Shown here: positions 59,071 through 64,000 of the stretch, one piece after another | Position numbering within the stretch: the stretch's first letter is position 1 | How the letters are laid out: the number at the start of each line of letters is the position of its first letter | Assembly (NCBI GenBank): GCA_024138025.1 | Contig: JAMXBD010000237.1 | Location: 558,001 to 622,000, forward strand | Direction of reading: 5' to 3' | Source: Combretum micranthum | Taxonomy: Eukaryota; Streptophyta; Magnoliopsida; Myrtales; Combretaceae | Length of the DNA stretch: 64,000 bases | The notes under the pieces: model-generated | The model's database searches: none | Seen by the model: the letters and a program-made list of their open reading frames with translations, nothing else | What the model was told of the DNA's origin: nothing | Program-made: the position numbers and the translations under genes

Positions 59071-59220
59071 GGCATGGATTTGAACCACTTGAACACCAAA
59101 GGGCTAAGTGACAGTATGAATAAACACCCTGGAGCTACAGCATCTGATGAACCAACTTAGCCATAGCTCAATGATACCCAATTTGAACCACTTGAACAAC
59201 AAAGGGTGAAGGACGCTATT
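59071..59220. repeat. 110-bp-spaced direct repeat in the second ORF
   Basis: TTTGAACCACTTGAACACCA (59073) recurs as TTTGAACCACTTGAACAACA (59183), with AAAGGG.TAAG/GAAG.GAC after both. This is a small local duplication. Confidence 0.75.
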
Positions 59221-59870
59221 GTGGATGATGATGGCAAATATGACGATAGCTTCCTCCAAAGTAGTAATGATGAAGAAAGAACCACCAATACTGCTCCATT
59301 ACCAAGAACAGAACAATACATGCATGCCCTTGATCTAAATCAACCACTTATTGAGGAAAAGAAAAGGAAGGAGGAGAAAAAGAGAAGAAATGACGAATAT
59401 CAAGCTAAACAAGCTAATTGATCGGACCTTATATGGAAATACTTCAGGCATGATAGAGCAAGAAAGAGTGATTTCGTCTCTACCTTGGAATTACAAAGAT
59501 AGCTTGATGAAGGCATAGATAATAGAGAAGATATGATCTAACAGATGGAGCAGGCGAAAAGAGAAAAAGGAGCTAATACCTCCAAAGAGGCACCCAAGAG
59601 GATGGTTAAGACAAAGAATACATAGAGCATAATAGTGGCTGATATATATATATATAATATATATATATATAAGAGAGCTAACAGAGGAGTATACAATTAT
59701 ACCTACCCAAAGACAAATATCCCTCAAAGATCAAACCCTCCAAGGACAGAAGGCAGAAGAGATGGAAGAATTCTCGTTAGAGGTGCTGGTAGTGGTAGAG
59801 GTGGTAGAACAAATAGAGCTATAAGAGGCAGAAGGACGAGAAATGAAGGGAGTAGGAGTTAGAGATATTG
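59170..59870 (+). pseudogene. Second Athila-like ORF, C-terminal part
   Basis: The reading VKDAIVDDDGKYDDSFLQSS leads to HALDLNQPLIEEKKRKEEKK, strongly acidic then basic. After stops and a TA-repeat interruption it ends GRILVRGAGSGRGGRTNR and a further Arg/Gly-rich tail to a stop near 59862. Function unknown. The RG-rich tail suggests nucleic-acid binding. Confidence 0.45.
59641..59672. repeat. TA microsatellite
   Basis: Two TA runs joined by AA make a self-complementary ~30-bp tract that interrupts the second ORF. Confidence 0.9.
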
Positions 59871-60419
59871 GTTAGGAGAAGAAGACCAAACCTCTTGACT
59901 CCTTTACACACAAAATTATGTTTTGAATTAATATTTTTATTTAAATAATTGTTCCAAGCACATATTTATTTCATGAATGCTTCTTATTCTTTAAAATTCT
60001 TTATTCTTTCAAGAATCTTGTTCTAGGTCTTTTATTCTTTATTTTTTATTCTTTGTTAATAAATGTTATTCTTTGTGGAAAAATAAGATTTTTTTTATGC
60101 AGGATTCTTTTCTAACTAAACAAATTTTAGTTAAAGTATATTAAAATGGTTAACTTAGAAAATTTTTGTTTATTATTCAACTGTGGCTTTGATCGAACCA
60201 ATGGTTATCACTGATGATTTGCCATGTTTCATCTTAGTCTTATACAAATTAATTCAAGAAGGCAAATCAAGTATGCGGCTACATAGTAACTCAACCATCG
60301 ACCATAAACAAATAAGTTTTCTAAAAACTTCTAATCTTTAAATCTTACTCTAAAAATTATATGTTGATTATCCCATGTCTGTTTTATTATGTTTTTCAAC
60401 ACTGAGGACAATGTTTACA

Positions 60420-61461
60420 TTAAGTGTAGGGGAAGGGAAATTAGCAAGATTTGGTTAAATTCACAGTTCTTTAAAGAATAGAGTAAATATGCTTCAAATG
60501 ATCATTTTTCTCCACAAATTTATAGGAAATTAATGAAATGGCCAAAGCTTGACCAAAACTTTTCAAAATTTTGAAATAAATCACCAATTAACTTAATAGA
60601 GCAACTAATGAACATCACCATCATATGCTTGGGTTACTTTTACTATATGTAAATCACCTTACAGATATCAATTTTACCTATTAGTTAAAATTAGCTTAAG
60701 GTCCCTAGTAATGTTACTCAATTAATTTGTAAAAGTTTAATTTAGTCATTTTAAGAGCCTTGCAATCTATAATAAAGGTTCAAATGATCATCATAACTTG
60801 ATGATATTTCCTCATGCTTAATCAAAACAAAACAAAATTTAGAACAACCATGCACTTAGGGTTGAAATGGGCAGGGGTTGCTCCCTTAAAAGAGCAATTT
60901 CTTAACCCCTCTTTCAATCTTAGATTTAAAAAAAAAAGAGTGAAAAAATAGGGACAAAATCTCCTCTAAAGGAAAATAAAAGGAATAAGGCAAAAACTTT
61001 CCCTCTGCAGTTTTGAATTACATAAATAATCAATAAGAATGAAATGAAAAGCACAAATATGGAGAGAAATTTAGGAGATGAACTGATGTATATGCCTTCA
61101 TATTTTATTATGATACTTAGATAGATGATTAAGGAATTGCATACCTGTATCCATTAGGGGATAAAGTTGATTGAGTTCCTCTTACTTTGCTTAATCTTTT
61201 GAGTAATTATTGCTTTAGAATTCTTAATTAAACAATACAGGTAAAAGCTAATCTACTTTGATAAGTTCTATGATTTTAGCATAAGTAACTTTAGCCCAGT
61301 TAAGAAGAATGATTGACTATTTAAAGCAATGAGGTGATTTGAACTTAATTGTTCTAGTCAAGTTTCCATTTATGATTTATTTTTCTACTTAAAAAGTCTT
61401 GCTTGGATGTGCTAAATTGACGTTTGCTTGCGACAAGCAAGGATTTAAGTATGGCGGAATT
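60420..61461 (+). other. 3' untranslated region of the Athila-like element
   Basis: Begins near AGTGTAGGGGAAGGG (60432), a purine tract resembling the G-rich motifs Athila elements carry upstream of the 3' LTR, and ends TATGGCGGAATT just before TGATAAG of the LTR. No gene is visible. Confidence 0.4.
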
Positions 61462-63080
61462 TGATAAGTCTGTTTCACTATATTCCATTCATAGGAATTT
61501 AGGCTTGATTTGATACATCTTTTCATAAATTTCTATGAAATATGTGCTTTTATTGCTCAAATATTGTTTTTTCAGCTCCTAAGATCATAAGAATAAGAAA
61601 TGAAGTGCTTTTTATTAGATTTGGAGCAAGACAATAACAATTTTGCATAACAGAACTTTGTTGAGTCCACAAAAGACCCATCGAGAGCCCTTGACGACAA
61701 ACTCTAAGACATAAGCACTTCACAGTTTAATGAACAAGTCCTGTCTAGACTAACATTTGAGCCCTTGACAAACTCGATGTTACCTGTGGTTGAATTGGAA
61801 CAAGAACTTGAGCCTTCGCGAAGAAAAGCCACAAAATAGATCGAGCGCTGACATTTAAGCAACTCTCGAGTGCTCAATCTTACCCTGCGAAAAGTGACCC
61901 TATGAGTTGGCATTCAAGATGAGCATGTGAAGATGAAAACGAATTCTATTATAAAGAATTTGCTACATCAACGAATAAAATCACCATCATTTATGCGTCT
62001 GATCCTATAAATAAACGTGCATAGGCATGCGATATGTATATAGAATATTTGTGGAGAGTACCTTTTGTAAATTTTTCTAATGTAAAATAGAGAGAGAATT
62101 CTTGAGTAAAAGAACTATTTCTTCTTGCTAAGGAATCTCAAAAGTTTTCTAGGTAAATTCATTGTAAACCCGACATTTGATTTGTAAGACTCTATGCTTA
62201 ATTTGTAATTTCGTCTTTAGTTCCATATTATTTTTTTAGAAATTATGCTTAATGTCTGCATCCATGACGAAATAATCATTTAACTTAGGCTTTGTGAATC
62301 CAAGATATGATTCTTGTGATTTCAAAGTATTTTAACAAATATCACTGGGTATTTGTAATTAGTAGCTAAAACTAAATTTCATGGGTCTAAACGAGTGGTG
62401 CACTTTTTAGATTCATGTCTGATTTCAACCGAATAGATTGAGAGATCATTTTTTTGGATAGCTTTGGGCCACTAATAGAGTTGCTCATAATCACCTTGAG
62501 AGAGCGATGGCGAAGCTTTCTCTCACTTATTTTTTAAAATTCATTAAGTTAGTTTTAAAACAAAGGATTCGTAAACTTTATGCTGATCTAGATTACTAAT
62601 AACTTATGAAGAGATTCTGGTGATTTGGTCCAGATCTGGAGTCACTAACCTTGAAAGAGGCTTTAACTTACCTCAATGGATTCAACAGTGCAAATCTATT
62701 AGTGAACAACTCATGAGTTTGTCAAGAAATCACATGATAAGGACTTGGTGAACCAATCCCTAAGGCTTTTTCTTGCATTGACAAGCTTATCTTACAATTT
62801 GTTATGAAAACATGTATATATGCATTAACCTAATATAAGTTCTTTTTTTTTTTTTAATATTCTGCTGAATTTTCTTGGGCTAGATAATAGAAGGAAAATA
62901 AGTATAGTAGATGGCAACGATTCCTTAGAATACGACCTAATATTTTCTATGTACTCAATAAGTGCACTTATCTAATGTTGATAGTTGCGATCGAAGTGAT
63001 TAAACTCATTAGTATATTTTATAAATTTTTGAAAACTTCAACTTTGTGTTCTTAAATGTTTTTAACCCAACTAAATGACA
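61462..63080 (+). repeat. 3' LTR of the Athila-like element
   Basis: 1,619 bp, starting TGATAAGTCTGTTTCAC and ending CCAACTAAATGACA. Collinear with 52896-54534. The open frame of 69 codons on the minus strand here is a by-product. Confidence 0.85.
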
Positions 63081-64000
63081 CAAACACCACATTTGATTCA
63101 ATTTACTAAATATTGATTCTTTTTTTCTCCTTGAAATACTAATACCTTATTTCAATTTACCCTTACGGTTATACTTTCTAGTGTAATTTACTCCAATGGT
63201 AAATATATATGATCCCTTACTCTCATGCATGTCTTGCTACAACAATCGTGAGAATGGATAGTTATCTAGCAATAGGTCCATGGAACATGTGGGTACATTA
63301 GCAATAGTGCTATTAAGCGTGTTTCTCCCTAATTGAAGATGAGCTTAACTAGTCAGTTTTACCTAACTTCCTTAACCTACGTCCTAGTTTGGATGTACAT
63401 CACATCACATGGAAAAGGACAATAGGCTACTCGCAAATTTCATGACATGCAATCGGTGTAGATGATAGGGGCATAATAGGAAAAATGCCCAAAGAGACAT
63501 CAACAATGTAACCAAATGATGGTTTCAATTTAATGCACACTGCATTTGTTTAGTCGTGCACGCAACATATGTTTAGCCCAACTTTTTTCTTTATGAAATT
63601 GACATTTTCTTCTTTTTCTTTGTCATAGAAGATGGAGTCGGGCCCATATGGCCCATCAATTCTCATATAGTAGAGGTCACATACATCGTAGGCCATCTAA
63701 AGAGATCAGGTAGTGTCATTGATAATCTAACCTTCTCTTTAATTAATGCATTCACCTAACACTTGTATAATTGCAAATTATTGTTATGTGTAGGTTTGAG
63801 AGGATATTCTACTAACAGTACAATGCCCACAGTGGTCGCTTAAACATGAGGAGGCATAGATTATATTGGATCCATGCATGTTTCCATATGTCGAGTAGAT
63901 CCAGCTTATCCCACCACATCCATTATGATGTCCAATAAGTACATATTAGGAATATTATAGGTAGCTCATTAGATGGAATGGTGTACAATAGGTACATGAT
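63081..64000. other. Unassigned sequence to the window end
   Basis: No gene, LTR boundary, inverted-end element or RNA gene recognised. Confidence 0.4.

Larger units (their letters stand above)
52896..63080 (+). mobile_element. Athila-like LTR retrotransposon lacking pol
   Basis: Direct repeats at 52896-54534 and 61462-63080 are the LTRs; both end AACTAAA..GACA. Inside are an Athila-type gag (54969-56330) and a second degenerate coding region (57670-59870), with hAT-like and AT-repeat sequence interrupting it. I found no reverse transcriptase, RNase H or integrase between them, so the element is non-autonomous or has lost pol. The LTRs differ by many substitutions and small indels, so it is old. 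A target duplication was not found (AACAT before, CAAAC after). Confidence 0.85.

Noticed and set aside
52896..63080. Perfect target duplication of the Athila-like element
   Set aside because: AACAT and CAAAC do not match, and the 5' LTR start is shifted by a small insertion, so no duplication can be claimed.
1..64000. CRISPR array, operon structure, rRNA or tRNA genes
   Set aside because: The repeats seen are not regular repeat-spacer arrays, and no cloverleaf or rRNA sequence was recognised. The tRNA-like motifs are retrotransposon primer-binding sites or a SINE-like B box.

Overview
The window is nuclear DNA of a flowering plant, probably a eudicot. It is strongly AT-rich, almost free of long open reading frames, and built mainly of decayed and nested transposable elements. 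I support one intact protein-coding gene. It lies on the minus strand from about 23.36 to 32.88 kb, has six exons, and encodes a 361-residue NAD(P)-binding short-chain dehydrogenase of the dihydroflavonol/anthocyanidin reductase-like group, closest in my memory to Arabidopsis At4g27250. Its introns carry several small DNA transposons, and intron 1 is about 6.1 kb.

Layout from left to right. 0-4.3 kb: unclassified repeat DNA with a minus-strand Copia-like solo LTR (442-1913, perfect 5-bp target duplication), a diverged ~75-bp tandem array and a 255-bp tandem duplication. 4.3-8.5 kb: a dead minus-strand Ty3/gypsy chromovirus (gag, protease, RT start, integrase, chromodomain remnant). 9.6-15.4 kb: a probable older LTR holding a 3.4-kb solo LTR and a 708-bp non-autonomous hAT element. 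16-22.2 kb: MITEs and a 1.94-kb direct duplication with internal minisatellite-like sequence. 23.3-33.2 kb: the reductase gene and its upstream region. 34.8-38.3 kb: a non-autonomous TRIM-like LTR element in tandem (LTR-internal-LTR-internal-LTR). 38.3-42.1 kb: a dead Mutator-like (MULE) transposase gene split by CACTA-type sequence, with exons of an aconitase gene captured on the minus strand. 42.1-52.5 kb: three solo LTRs of one ~3.4-3.5-kb family, two of them inserted inside the third; all three have perfect 5-bp target duplications. 52.9-63.1 kb: an Athila-like LTR element with both LTRs, a broken gag and a second degenerate ORF region, but no recognisable pol. 63.1-64.0 kb: nothing I can assign.

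The 3.4-3.5-kb LTR family occurs four times here (10.7, 42.3 and 47.8 kb, plus the outer copy at 42.1-52.5 kb), always as solo LTRs. That points to repeated LTR-LTR recombination and to re-insertion of the family into its own copies. No RNA gene, CRISPR array or organellar segment was recognised.
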